A DNA stretch of 64,000 nucleotides from CAZJWR01 sp964549765 (GTDB lineage: Bacteria; Zixibacteria; MSB-5A5; GN15; JAAZOE01): positions 23,376 through 87,375 of the forward strand of contig CAZJWR010000008.1 of the NCBI GenBank assembly GCA_964549765.1, given 5' to 3'. How positions within the stretch are numbered: position 1 is the first letter of the stretch; every line of letters starts with the position of its first letter. The position numbers and the translations under genes are program-made. The notes beneath the pieces were generated by a model. That model saw nothing but the letters and a program-made list of their open reading frames with translations, ran no database searches and was not told the origin of the DNA. Below, one piece after another: positions 42,310 through 50,868 of the stretch.

Positions 42310-43923
42310 CTAATGGAACTCATCCCATTCGATGAAGCCTTCGCGGATATCGGTCATACAGTTCACGATCAATTCGACGAGCCCGCCGTATTGGAGTTTG
42401 CACCGTTCCCAGGCGTCATAATAATTCAACAAATCGCGAATCTGGCCCTTGCAGTTGGAGCAGGGAGCGCATACGTACTTGGGAACCTCGGGGCTGCGTT
42501 CTTCCTTCGTGAAGGCGTTGAGTATCTGGGCGAATTTTTTGCGGCCTGATACCGTCGCCCGCCAGTTGGGGAAATTGTTCGACTGCATGATGGCGAACCC
42601 GCTGCCACCGCCACAGCAGTAGTTGTTGACACCGTGCGGGGTCATTTCGCGGAATTTCGGCGATATCTTGCGAATTACCCGCCGCTGCGGCTCAATAATC
42701 CCCATCGACCGGGTAATGTTGCACGGATCGTGCAGGGTCGTCGGGAAATCGTTGCGTTCGGGATCCACTTTGATTTTGCCGTTGTTGACGATATCGTCGA
42801 GGGTCACGAAGCACGACTCGCGGGGCACGTTGGCTTCGCCCAACCAGACACGATCGCCGATGGCCATCGCCGCCTTGTGGGCATGGCCGCATTCGCCCAG
42901 CACAACCTTCCTGACGCCGAGTTTCTTGGCGATCTCGGCATGCTTGAGTGTCACGCGGGCCAATTGCACATCCTCGTAGAACAATCCGTAATTCACCGAA
43001 TCGTACCCTACCAGATCGCTCGACAAGGTCCAACTGATCCCGGCCGCTTCGAAAATGATGGCGAACGCCTCGATGTTTTCCGGCCAGGAAAGGAATTCGC
43101 CGGCATTGTGGATAATCAGAATATCGGCGCCGGATTTGTCGAACGGAAACTTGATGTTCAGGCCGGTACGGTCGGTGATGTCCTCTTCCATGAACTCGAA
43201 CAGGTCCATCAAGGCTTCGGGATTGATGCCGGTCGACGATCCGGTCTTAAGCTGTTTGACGGTTCCGGCCTCGTGGAGCTCTTCGGGCGCGATCCCCAGC
43301 TCCTGGCTGAATAACTTTCGGATTTCGCGGGCAATGAGACCGTTGTCGACGCCCATCGGGCAGCTTTGCGCGCACCGGCGGCAGAGGTTGCAGCGATACG
43401 CCAGATGCGCCAGGCGCGCGATGGTTTCGTAATTGAGATCGATGTCGGCCCCGGTCAGCTTGGCCGTCAATTTGCCGCCGGGAGCGATATACTTTCTGAT
43501 GATTCGCCGCAGAATATCGGAACGGAACAACGGGCGGTAGGCTTCAATCCGGCCGCTCATCTCATACACATGGCACGCTTCCGAGCATGTATTACACTTC
43601 ACGCAATTGTCTATGGACAGCATGAACGGCTTCAGGAACGGCCAATTGTTTTCCTCGGACAGGAGCTTGCGCAAACCTTCCAGAAAATTCGCGACGAGCT
43701 TCTGCTTTTCCTCTTCGGTCTTGAGAACCGGCACGGGAACATTGAGCACGCCGTCGAGTGAGACATCCTTGGTTTCGCGCTTGAGAGCGGAGACTTCGGG
43801 ATACGGCGAATCTTCCCAGTCTTCATACGGGTACGGCAGTTTGGGGAGCTTTTCCAGGTCGATGGATACCAGCTGCTCGGTCTCTTGGGAGACGTCCTTG
43901 ACCCTGATGTTGTTCTTACTCAT
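42310..43923 (-). CDS. HdrD/DsrK/TmcB-like iron-sulfur redox subunit
   Basis: A 537-residue cytoplasm-facing subunit of a membrane redox complex. Two 4Fe-4S sites come first, CVKCNTCSEACHVY (about 108-121) and CNLCRRCAQSCPMG (about 178-191). Two CCG-type domains follow: LGECGHAHKA and DPCNITR in the middle, then YCCGGGSGF and CAPCSNCKGQI at the end. These domains hold the special cubane that reduces disulfides in heterodisulfide reductase HdrD and in DsrK/TmcB. Its start overlaps the cytochrome b gene's stop by eight bases. With that partner it should move electrons between quinones and a thiol/disulfide or cytochrome acceptor. No DsrC or HdrB is present, so the acceptor is unknown. Confidence 0.9.
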   Translation of the reverse strand: MSKNNIRVKDVSQETEQLVSIDLEKLPKLPYPYEDWEDSPYPEVSALKRETKDVSLDGVLNVPVPVLKTEEEKQKLVANFLEGLRKLLSEENNWPFLKPFMLSIDNCVKCNTCSEACHVYEMSGRIEAYRPLFRSDILRRIIRKYIAPGGKLTAKLTGADIDLNYETIARLAHLAYRCNLCRRCAQSCPMGVDNGLIAREIRKLFSQELGIAPEELHEAGTVKQLKTGSSTGINPEALMDLFEFMEEDITDRTGLNIKFPFDKSGADILIIHNAGEFLSWPENIEAFAIIFEAAGISWTLSSDLVGYDSVNYGLFYEDVQLARVTLKHAEIAKKLGVRKVVLGECGHAHKAAMAIGDRVWLGEANVPRESCFVTLDDIVNNGKIKVDPERNDFPTTLHDPCNITRSMGIIEPQRRVIRKISPKFREMTPHGVNNYCCGGGSGFAIMQSNNFPNWRATVSGRKKFAQILNAFTKEERSPEVPKYVCAPCSNCKGQIRDLLNYYDAWERCKLQYGGLVELIVNCMTDIREGFIEWDEFH

Positions 43924-44833
43924 GCTTCATCTCCTTGACTACCTCGGTCCACGGTTCTCCGGTCTGTATATGCGGCCCCTTCCAGCCGACTTTTTGATGG
44001 AGCAGTTCGACGATATGTTTTTCGATGTCGCTGCCGCGCGGGTTGGGCGTGTCATTCCAGCGGACGGAATGATACAGGAAATACTTGGCCACGAAATGCG
44101 ACATCCGGCCCAGCGGGATATACATGATCAGGAGCGATCCCAGAACGATTTCGGTGATCAGCCAGCCGTTGAGCGCCGGCGCGCCGGAGAGAGTGATCAG
44201 CGACTGAACATAAGAGCGCATATTGACAAAGCCGGGATCGGTCGTCAGTTGGCCGATGAGCGTAATAACGACGACGACGACAAAGAACAGCAGGTTGATG
44301 TATTCGACCGGGGCGTTGTAGGGGCGTTGATTCTTGTCGGTCGCGCGCCAGATAAACAATCCAAGGGCGCCGACGCCGGCCAAAACCAAACCGGCAAAAC
44401 CGGCGATAACCGTCACCGCGTGTATCACCGCGCTGATCCCGCCGGCCGCCATCGAAACCGTGCCGCCCGCGGCTTGGATGATACCGCCGGTAATAAGCAG
44501 GCCGAGCCATCCGATGCAGACATAAAGACCGAAATGGAACGGCATGGAAAACGCCCAGACTTTGAGGTTGTTGTGGAATACTCCCTTGAGGAAGAATATC
44601 TCCTCGGCCATCTCCTTGATTTCGCGGACGAAATCCGAATGACGGGGTTTGGTCCACCAATCGAGTTCTTCGAGGTACGACCCGCCGTAATCGGCCCGGC
44701 CCCGCTCATGCGGCACCGGATACAATTCCCATCGAAAATGCATCGGCGCCTTTATATACCGCATGGCCTTGGCGATCATGGCGATGATGGCGACGACCAC
44801 AGCGACGTAGGTTATCAGTTGCACGACTTGCAT
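43916..44833 (-). CDS. NarI/DsrM/TmcC-like membrane cytochrome b subunit
   Basis: A 305-residue membrane subunit with about five helices. Histidines for b-haems lie within helices (FSMPFHFGLYVCIGWLG, GISAVIHAVTVIAGFAG and the later RMSHFVAKYF). The N-terminal helix MQVVQLITYVAVVVAIIAM and the cytoplasmic stretch with PHERGRADYGGSY resemble TmcC and DsrM. It should exchange electrons with menaquinone and pass them to the overlapping HdrD-like subunit. ATG 44833 is chosen; AAGGAG lies nine bases upstream. The frame is open further upstream but there overlaps the Rrf2 gene, which ends 17 bases before. Confidence 0.88.
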   Translation of the reverse strand: MQVVQLITYVAVVVAIIAMIAKAMRYIKAPMHFRWELYPVPHERGRADYGGSYLEELDWWTKPRHSDFVREIKEMAEEIFFLKGVFHNNLKVWAFSMPFHFGLYVCIGWLGLLITGGIIQAAGGTVSMAAGGISAVIHAVTVIAGFAGLVLAGVGALGLFIWRATDKNQRPYNAPVEYINLLFFVVVVVITLIGQLTTDPGFVNMRSYVQSLITLSGAPALNGWLITEIVLGSLLIMYIPLGRMSHFVAKYFLYHSVRWNDTPNPRGSDIEKHIVELLHQKVGWKGPHIQTGEPWTEVVKEMKHE

Positions 44834-44850
44834 CTCATTCCACTCCTTGA

Positions 44851-45384
44851 CTACGATGTCTGATCTTCGGTATGTTCCGGGGGACAGCTCGTGCGAGCGA
44901 CGGCATCCGAGCTGTACACCATTCGATTGACGTTTAAGTAGGGAATATCCGGATGTTTCTTCTCGACATTCGCCATCCATGAATGATCGATAACGTCGGC
45001 GAGGGTATATTCATCCAGAACTTCCTGAATCTTGTGGCTGATCAGCGCCCAGATCGTACGGGCTTCACAAAACTCGGCGTTCAGGCACAAATCCGAATTC
45101 GCCACACAATCGGTAGCGAAAATCGGCCCCTGAACGGCCCGGACGATTTCCCTGATGGTGATATCCGCGGCGGGGCGAGCCAATTTGTAGCCGCCTTTTT
45201 TGCCGGAAACGCCGATCAACAGGCCGTTATCCCGCAATGAAATGGCCAATTGCCCGAGATAATTACCGGAAAGGCCCGTGATTTGGGCGATTCTCTTGAG
45301 CTGCACGAGGTGTTCCGTCTCAAGCAGCCGGGCCATCTCGACCATCATCCGTAAACCGTATCTGGCGCGCGTCGAAAATCTCAT
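44851..45384 (-). CDS. Rrf2-family iron-sulfur transcription regulator
   Basis: A 177-residue winged-helix regulator. The DNA-binding part reads RFSTRARYGLRMMVEMARL with QLKRIAQITGLSGNYLGQL and the wing GVSGKKGGYKLARP. Three cysteines in DCVANSDLCLNAEFCEAR match the cluster ligands of IscR/NsrR-type sensors (C-x7-C-x5-C). The C-terminal 40 residues are extra. It is the first gene of the operon Rrf2, cytochrome b and HdrD-like subunit, behind a near-consensus promoter, so it probably controls its own redox complex in response to iron-sulfur status, NO or redox. The particular signal cannot be read from sequence. Confidence 0.92.
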   Translation of the reverse strand: MRFSTRARYGLRMMVEMARLLETEHLVQLKRIAQITGLSGNYLGQLAISLRDNGLLIGVSGKKGGYKLARPAADITIREIVRAVQGPIFATDCVANSDLCLNAEFCEARTIWALISHKIQEVLDEYTLADVIDHSWMANVEKKHPDIPYLNVNRMVYSSDAVARTSCPPEHTEDQTS

Positions 45385-45436
45385 ATATTTTTTTACACTT
45401 TCCTCTATTCGAGCGCTTCAACAAAAACCTACTAAA

Positions 45437-45465
45437 ATGATAAGTTTATGACGCGGGCTTGTCAA
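45437..45465 (-). promoter_or_regulatory. Near-consensus promoter of the Rrf2 operon
   Basis: On the minus strand a perfect TTGACA (45465-45460), a 17-base spacer and TATCAT (45442-45437). The spacer and flanks are AT-rich and could include an operator for the Rrf2 protein, but no clear dyad was assigned. Confidence 0.8.
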
Positions 45466-45627
45466 GTGAAATCTTTCACAAAATGCGACATTGGCGAAAA
45501 ATAGCTAAGCCATTATAATTTAACGTAATAGCGAGATTTTTGGAACCTGGAGGAGGCAGTTTTTGATATATAGTTCCGGACCCGGGCGTATTTTCGCAGA
45601 TCTTTTTGAAAGAAACCCTGCCCGTAA

Positions 45628-47829
45628 TCAGCTCTCGACCATGATCGGCTTTTCCGCCCGGTCGAGGACATTACCGATACTCGCGGCGGTCACCCCGTTC
45701 TTCTCAAGCAATTCGAGGAGCCTGTCCGCTTTACCTTTGGGAACGGAAATAAGCAAACCGCCGGAAGTCTGGGCGTCGTTCAATATCAGACGCTTGATAT
45801 CAGATAGGCTTTGTTCATACTGGACATGGGGGGCAGTAAAATCGAAATTGTCTCTGGTGCCGCCGGGAATTACCCCGGAAACCGCCAATTCCTCGACCCC
45901 CGGCAATAATGGAACCTGCCCGGCGCGTATCACCGCCGAGGTTTTGGAGCCTTCCGCCATTTCCAGCAAATGCCCCAGAAGTCCGAATCCGGTGATATCG
46001 GTGCAGGAATTGACGCCGATTTCCTGCATGGATTCGGCGGCGGATTTGTTGAGCGCGGCCATGGTTTCGATAAGCCGAAGCTTTTGATTCTCGTTGAGCA
46101 GCCCCCGCTTGAGGGCCGTGGCGAGAATGCCCGTGCCGATCGGTTTGGTGAGGATCAGGCCATCGCCGGGTTTAGCGGCGCGATTGGTGATTACCCGGTC
46201 GGGATGGATTAGCCCGGTGACAGCCAGACCGAATTTCGGTTCGGTGTCGTCCACGGTGTGGCCGCCGATGATGGCGATCCCGGCTTCTTTTGCTTTGGAT
46301 TGGGCCCCGGCCAGTATTTTTTGGAGGACGCCGATTGGCAGGCGATTGCTGGGGAAGCCGACGATGTTGAGCGCAAAGAGTGGCTTGCCGCCCATGGCAT
46401 AGATATCGCTTAACGAATTAGCGGCGGCTATGGCGCCGAATTGGAACGGGTCATCGACAATCGGCGTGAAAAAATCGACCGTCTGCACGATGGCGATATC
46501 GGCGCTGACGCGATAAACGGCGGCGTCGTCGGAAGTATCCGTGCCGACGATGATATCGACATCCTCGGGCACAGGCATGCTGCGCAAGACCTCTTCCAAT
46601 AGCTGCGGGCGCAATTTGCAGGCGCACCCCAGGCCGTGGGTATACTGCGTCAGCTTGACGTCTTCAAATGATCCACTCGATACAACGACGCCCCCTGACG
46701 GCTTGAGCTTTTCAACGACCTTCTCGATCTCCTCCAGAGCACGGTCGATTTCGTCCTGGTTCGTGTGGCGGCCGACCGAAAAACGGATCGTCCCCATGGC
46801 ATATTCGAGGGGAACATCCATCGCTTCCAGCACAGCCGACACATCCACCCGGTCGCTGTGACAGGCCGCGCCCGCCGACGCTGCCACCTGATCCAGTTCG
46901 GCCAGGATGGTGTTGGCTTCGAGGCCGCGAAACGACACGCTGCAGGTATTGGGCAGGCGTTTTTCCGGATGACCGTTGATGCGAACATCGGGAAATCGTT
47001 CCTTAAGACCGTTTTCGAGGCGGTCGCGCAATCTTTTCATGTGGTCATGATACCCGCCCGGATTCTGGGACACCATGGCGCAGGCTTCACCGAGGCCGGC
47101 TATTTCCAGCACATTTTCCGTCCCGGCCCGACGATTCATTTCGTGGTCGGCGCCGTGAACGAATTTTTCCAGGCGGATGCCGCTCCGGATATACAGCGCC
47201 CCAATCCCCTTCGGCGCATATAATTTGTGTCCCGCGATCGACAGCAGATCGACGCCGAGATCATCGGCCCGGACCGGGATTTTGCCGACTGACTGGGCGC
47301 AGTCGCTGTGCATGATGATGTCATGGGCATGAGCGATTTTCGCGATTTCGGCGATGGGTTCGACCGTGCCGACCTCATTATTGGCGTGCATGATCGTAAT
47401 CAAAATCGTCTGCGGCGCGATCGCGTTTTCCACCTGTGCCGGGTCGACGAGCCCGTATTCATCGACAGGAAGAAAGGTGATGCGGTAGCCCTGCTCTTCG
47501 AGGTAATGACAGACTTCGGTGACGGCCGGGTGTTCGATAGCCGAAGTGATAATATGATTACCCTTGCTCCGATAGGCATGCGCCACGCCCTTGATGGCGT
47601 AATTGTTTGATTCGGTGCCGCCGCTGGTGAAAATGATTTCCTCGATGCCGCAGCCCAGCATATCGGCCACCTGCCGGCGGGCGTTTTCCACGGCCTTTTT
47701 GGTGGTGACGCCAAAGGCGTGGCTGCTGGAGGGATTGCCGAAATTCTTCTGCAGATACGGCAGCATCGCGTCGGCCACCCGGGGATCGATCGGCGTCGTG
47801 GCGTTATAGTCGAGGTATATCGGAGCCAT
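45628..47829 (-). CDS. selD: Cysteine desulfurase-selenophosphate synthetase (SelD) fusion
   Basis: A 733-residue two-domain enzyme. Residues 1-385 are a NifS-like PLP cysteine desulfurase or selenocysteine lyase: K202 (SIAGHKLYAPKG) binds PLP, the H100 region (TSAIEHPAVTE) is conserved and C323 (AGAACHSD) is the sulfur/selenium acceptor. Residues 395-733 are SelD: the active site is C402-A-C404-K405 in THGLGCACKLRP, followed by VGTDTSDDAAVYR, DFFTPIVDDPFQFGAIAAAN and GGHTVDDTEPKFG. SelD makes selenophosphate from selenide and ATP. The fusion would hand selenium from the lyase directly to SelD. ATG 47829 is used since AAAGG lies upstream; a GTG six codons earlier is weaker. No selA, selB or tRNA-Sec is in the window. 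Confidence 0.93.
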   Translation of the reverse strand: MAPIYLDYNATTPIDPRVADAMLPYLQKNFGNPSSSHAFGVTTKKAVENARRQVADMLGCGIEEIIFTSGGTESNNYAIKGVAHAYRSKGNHIITSAIEHPAVTEVCHYLEEQGYRITFLPVDEYGLVDPAQVENAIAPQTILITIMHANNEVGTVEPIAEIAKIAHAHDIIMHSDCAQSVGKIPVRADDLGVDLLSIAGHKLYAPKGIGALYIRSGIRLEKFVHGADHEMNRRAGTENVLEIAGLGEACAMVSQNPGGYHDHMKRLRDRLENGLKERFPDVRINGHPEKRLPNTCSVSFRGLEANTILAELDQVAASAGAACHSDRVDVSAVLEAMDVPLEYAMGTIRFSVGRHTNQDEIDRALEEIEKVVEKLKPSGGVVVSSGSFEDVKLTQYTHGLGCACKLRPQLLEEVLRSMPVPEDVDIIVGTDTSDDAAVYRVSADIAIVQTVDFFTPIVDDPFQFGAIAAANSLSDIYAMGGKPLFALNIVGFPSNRLPIGVLQKILAGAQSKAKEAGIAIIGGHTVDDTEPKFGLAVTGLIHPDRVITNRAAKPGDGLILTKPIGTGILATALKRGLLNENQKLRLIETMAALNKSAAESMQEIGVNSCTDITGFGLLGHLLEMAEGSKTSAVIRAGQVPLLPGVEELAVSGVIPGGTRDNFDFTAPHVQYEQSLSDIKRLILNDAQTSGGLLISVPKGKADRLLELLEKNGVTAASIGNVLDRAEKPIMVES

Positions 47830-47901
47830 TCTTGTCCTTTCTTTCACCGCGGAATATCTTGTTGAAGATTCATCCTCGCATCAAGTCAAAAGTCCGGTTA
47901 T

Positions 47902-47969
47902 GTCATGCCCGCGAAAGCAGGAATCCATCTCATATTGATGCTCCTGGTTCCCGCCTACGCGGGAATGAC
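47902..47969. repeat. Palindromic interspersed repeat (TCATTCCCGCG type)
   Basis: A 68-bp element bounded by GTCATGCCCGCG (47902-47913) and CGCGGGAATGAC (47958-47969), inverted ends matching at 11 of 12 positions, with an inner GCAGGAATCCA/TGGTTCCCGC pairing. Repeats of this kind (TCATTCCCGCGAAAGCGGGAATCC) are scattered between genes in many bacteria. It is unrelated in sequence to the element at 2926. Confidence 0.65.
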
Positions 47970-48085
47970 AACTAACATGCTTACCTGCCGTGCATAGAGA
48001 TTTAGGCCGTTTCTTCGATCACGGCAAAGATCACGGGAAGGCTTCACGCCCGCATATTTTACACCAAGTCCATGCACAGGCACAA

Positions 48086-48982
48086 TCAGAATTCCCGCCG
48101 AACGCCGAATTTCGACCTGATGCAATCGACTATGACCAGGCAACTGTCGGCAAATGCTGCGTTCCCCAGCAGCTTGGTCGTTTCCAGAGCCGGGTCGGGC
48201 CAATCCACAAAGGTAACCGTGGGCGTTTTCATCCGGAAATCACCGATAACCATATCATATTGGGATGGAGCGGCCCAGATGGCGACATATTTCCCCCAGG
48301 ACGAAATGCTATCTTTGACGACTGTCGATTCGTTGCCGTTGAGCCCTGTCGCCCATTGCCACCAGTCGAGCGGCAGGATCAAAGCGGCGGACGAGGAACC
48401 GCAGTCGTACCGTACCGCCGGTATCGTATCTTCGCCCATCTCGATGCTTACATAAAACTTATTGTAGGAAATCGTGGCCGGAACATAGTCGATCGGCCCT
48501 GCCGAAATATCGGCTAGATCCGCGGTATCATCCAGAACGGCGTAGCGTTCGCGGGGAAAATCAAGAACGAGGATTTTCCCGACGACTTTGTCAAGCCCGA
48601 TGGTTCCGACGAGACGGTCGTGAGGGTCGTCCGACAGCGAATCGATATCGGCATCAATCGTCCAGTTGAGAAATAGCGGCCTTTCCAACGGGCTCGAACT
48701 CCCGTACCATCGGAACGACGGCATATCGCCGTTGATTGAATCAACGTCGATGCCGAATTTGCGCAGAATTTTCCCGTAAAAGATCGTCGCGTCGGCGCCG
48801 GTGTCAAGTTGCGCGTACAACGTGCCCGGAACGCCCGGTATTTCTATAGGAACGAGCATGGCCGCCTTCGGGCATTCCTTGCCGCCGATTTTCGCCGAAG
48901 ACCAGATAAACGTATCATAGTTGACCGCTCCGGCGGGTAAAGCCATAACCAGTAGCAGCGAAAGAATTGTGATCGATCTCAT
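48086..48982 (-). CDS. Exported retropepsin-like aspartic protease homologue
   Basis: A 298-residue exported protein. The signal peptide (MRSITILSLLLVMALPAGA) is followed by a clan AA motif, YAQLDTGADATIFYG (D60-T-G), and the downstream GTIGLDKVVGKILVLDFPRE that usually pairs with it. Such bacterial proteins may act as aspartic peptidases as dimers or with an internal second lobe; here DCGSSSAALILPL near residue 195 could be a degenerate second motif (DCGS). GGAGG seven bases before ATG 48982 and a TTGACA promoter upstream make the gene secure. The substrate is unknown. Confidence 0.75.
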   Translation of the reverse strand: MRSITILSLLLVMALPAGAVNYDTFIWSSAKIGGKECPKAAMLVPIEIPGVPGTLYAQLDTGADATIFYGKILRKFGIDVDSINGDMPSFRWYGSSSPLERPLFLNWTIDADIDSLSDDPHDRLVGTIGLDKVVGKILVLDFPRERYAVLDDTADLADISAGPIDYVPATISYNKFYVSIEMGEDTIPAVRYDCGSSSAALILPLDWWQWATGLNGNESTVVKDSISSWGKYVAIWAAPSQYDMVIGDFRMKTPTVTFVDWPDPALETTKLLGNAAFADSCLVIVDCIRSKFGVRREF

Positions 48983-49016
48983 GGTCGGGCCTCCGTGAAT
49001 TTTGCCTCACAGTTCA

Positions 49017-49045
49017 GCTATAACCGACGTAGGCGGAGTTGTCAA
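49017..49045 (-). promoter_or_regulatory. Promoter of the retropepsin-like gene
   Basis: On the minus strand a perfect TTGACA (49045-49040), a 17-base spacer and TATAGC (49022-49017). Confidence 0.55.
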
Positions 49046-49204
49046 GCGGGAATCGTCGCAGTTCTATGCGCCTTTACAACGATGTCCGGCGCTTTTGCAT
49101 TTTGCAAGACCCGAATCGTCGATCAATGATACGTTTATATTCGGGGCAAGTCGGGATAAATATCAGGTTGCCGGGGGTCGATACTATGGGAAAGGAGCCT
49201 GATC

Positions 49205-49726
49205 ATGAAAACGACAATATTTTCCATAATCATCGCGGCGCTGATGTTGGGCACTCTCGGCTGCTCGGAACCAAAAATCCAGGAAACGCAACTGCGGCAA
49301 TTTGCGCTGGATTCGACCGACGGGATCATTTCGAAGTCGAACGTGCAGCTTGACCCGAATATTTCCCACGATGGCCGGGGGTCGCTGCGGATCGACGCCG
49401 CCGCGCCGATACAAATCCGCCTGCTGGAATTGAACAATATTGACGTGGAGAAGGCGGTGTTGATTTATCGCGCCAAGCTTCGGTCGGAAAACCTCGACGG
49501 GACGGCTTATCTGGAAATGTGGTGCCGTTTTCCGGGGATGGGCGAGTATTTTTCGCGCAATATGGCCACGCCGGTGACGGGAACAATGGAATGGACGTCC
49601 GAGGAGACGCCGTTCTATTGCCTGAAAGGTCAGCGGCCCGATTTGGTTAAGTTGAATCTGGTGGTCGAGGGGACCGGCACGGTCTGGATCGACGACATCA
49701 ACCTGGTCAAAGGCAATTTGCCGTAG
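49205..49726 (+). CDS. Lipoprotein with a beta-sandwich domain
   Basis: A 173-residue lipoprotein (lipobox GTLGC, C20). After lipidation the body resembles a galactose-binding-like jelly roll: a DGRGSLRIDAA strand, then IQIRLLELNNIDVEKAVLIY, YLEMWCRFPGMGEYFS, and the closing VEGTGTVWIDDINLVKG, which is the usual last strand of such folds. AAAGGAG before ATG 49205 is a good ribosome site. It stands between two minus-strand genes and seems monocistronic. It may bind sugar or lipid; no enzyme motif is seen. Confidence 0.78.
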   Translation: MKTTIFSIIIAALMLGTLGCSEPKIQETQLRQFALDSTDGIISKSNVQLDPNISHDGRGSLRIDAAAPIQIRLLELNNIDVEKAVLIYRAKLRSENLDGTAYLEMWCRFPGMGEYFSRNMATPVTGTMEWTSEETPFYCLKGQRPDLVKLNLVVEGTGTVWIDDINLVKGNLP

Positions 49727-49760
49727 GCGCTATCCTATCCGGGCGGCTCGATGGATACGG

Positions 49761-50729
49761 TTACCCGACCGGGTCAGCCATCCCATATTTGCGTGCAAAA
49801 TCGGCAATCCAATCTTCGTGGCGACCGGTCGATCGTATTTCCCGAACGACCTGCTGGATGGTAATCATACCCAGACAATCATGGTATTTCGTCGGCACGG
49901 TACCCGATAATTCGCGCCATAAGCCTCCGCTCGATGCGTCTCCCGACGCCGAGCCCATAAATATCGGATTCCTCGCATCGACCAGAAGCACATACGACCC
50001 GCCTTTGGTGAGCGCAAAGAGCAGCTCGCGGTAGAATTGATAGTCTGCCACGAACGGGCATTCCGATCGGGCCGCCATTTTTTCATCCATGATGCCGAAA
50101 TTGTACATAAGATCCCAGTATCGGCGACCCTTTCGATATAGATAGCAGCGCGAATAGTCAACCGCCGCCCGATTGCGCCCGTCGCAGTTTCTCGGGACCG
50201 CCCCACATCCCCCGAATTCCTTCTCGATGAGTTTGGCTTCGATAAACACGGATTTCTTCTCGCCGATAATAGCGGCGTCGAACGACGTCGGCTGTCCGTT
50301 ATTCTCGTTGAACGCTTTTCTGTCTTCGTATTCGAATTCGGCCCTAATTGCGCCCTCCGGCCACGGAATATCGTTCTCGGCAAGAACCGTTCGCAGTGGT
50401 TCAAGATCATCACGGACGATCAACGGCCCGATCAGGTTGAACAGCATCGCCTGGCTGCTGAGACCGTGATGAATAAACTTATGCAACGGGAATAGCGCCC
50501 CCCGCTCGCGACGGAGCTGTTCGCCCCGGATATACTCGACAACGTCGTTGCAGATGATATTCCTTGACCATAAATCGCGGGATTGCAGGCAGTAATCCTT
50601 CTGTCGGTCGGTCGGGACGCCCCGGTCGGCAAACCACTTTGCGGCCGCCCTTTGCAGGGTAGCGACGAAATCCTTGTAGAGACTCCCGGTGTCCGCGTCT
50701 GGATTGGTGATGCCGTATTTCACTTTCAT
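49761..50729 (-). CDS. PD-(D/E)XK-like putative restriction or repair nuclease
   Basis: A 322-residue soluble protein. The core SFDAAIIGEKKSVFIEAKLI fits the PD-(D/E)XK nuclease motif with D151, E164 and K166, preceded by an acidic EFEYEDRK helix. The N-terminal third is helical with an HKFIHHGLSSQ segment, and three to four cysteines occur in the middle. The fold and position resemble orphan type II restriction-like nucleases, but there is no methyltransferase next to it. GAGGG seven bases before ATG 50729 supports this start rather than earlier in-frame ATGs. Its role (DNA defence, repair or RNA) is inference. Confidence 0.6.
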   Translation of the reverse strand: MKVKYGITNPDADTGSLYKDFVATLQRAAAKWFADRGVPTDRQKDYCLQSRDLWSRNIICNDVVEYIRGEQLRRERGALFPLHKFIHHGLSSQAMLFNLIGPLIVRDDLEPLRTVLAENDIPWPEGAIRAEFEYEDRKAFNENNGQPTSFDAAIIGEKKSVFIEAKLIEKEFGGCGAVPRNCDGRNRAAVDYSRCYLYRKGRRYWDLMYNFGIMDEKMAARSECPFVADYQFYRELLFALTKGGSYVLLVDARNPIFMGSASGDASSGGLWRELSGTVPTKYHDCLGMITIQQVVREIRSTGRHEDWIADFARKYGMADPVG

Positions 50730-50807
50730 GATCGCCCTCAATATATTCATCGACTTAATCGATAAAATATTTAACGGGTTTGGAGCTTCTGATTGAAAAA
50801 TCGACAT

Positions 50808-50837
50808 AAAAAAGTCAGGAGCCGTGGGGCTCCTGAC
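50808..50837 (-). terminator. Rho-independent terminator of gyrA
   Basis: On the minus strand a 10-bp stem GTCAGGAGCC/GGCTCCTGAC with a 4-base loop, followed by six T (A run at 50808-50813). The stem is nearly that of the hairpin at 3105-3129. Confidence 0.88.
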
Positions 50838-50868
50838 CTGCTAAGTGATCAATAAAATATCGGGCCGC

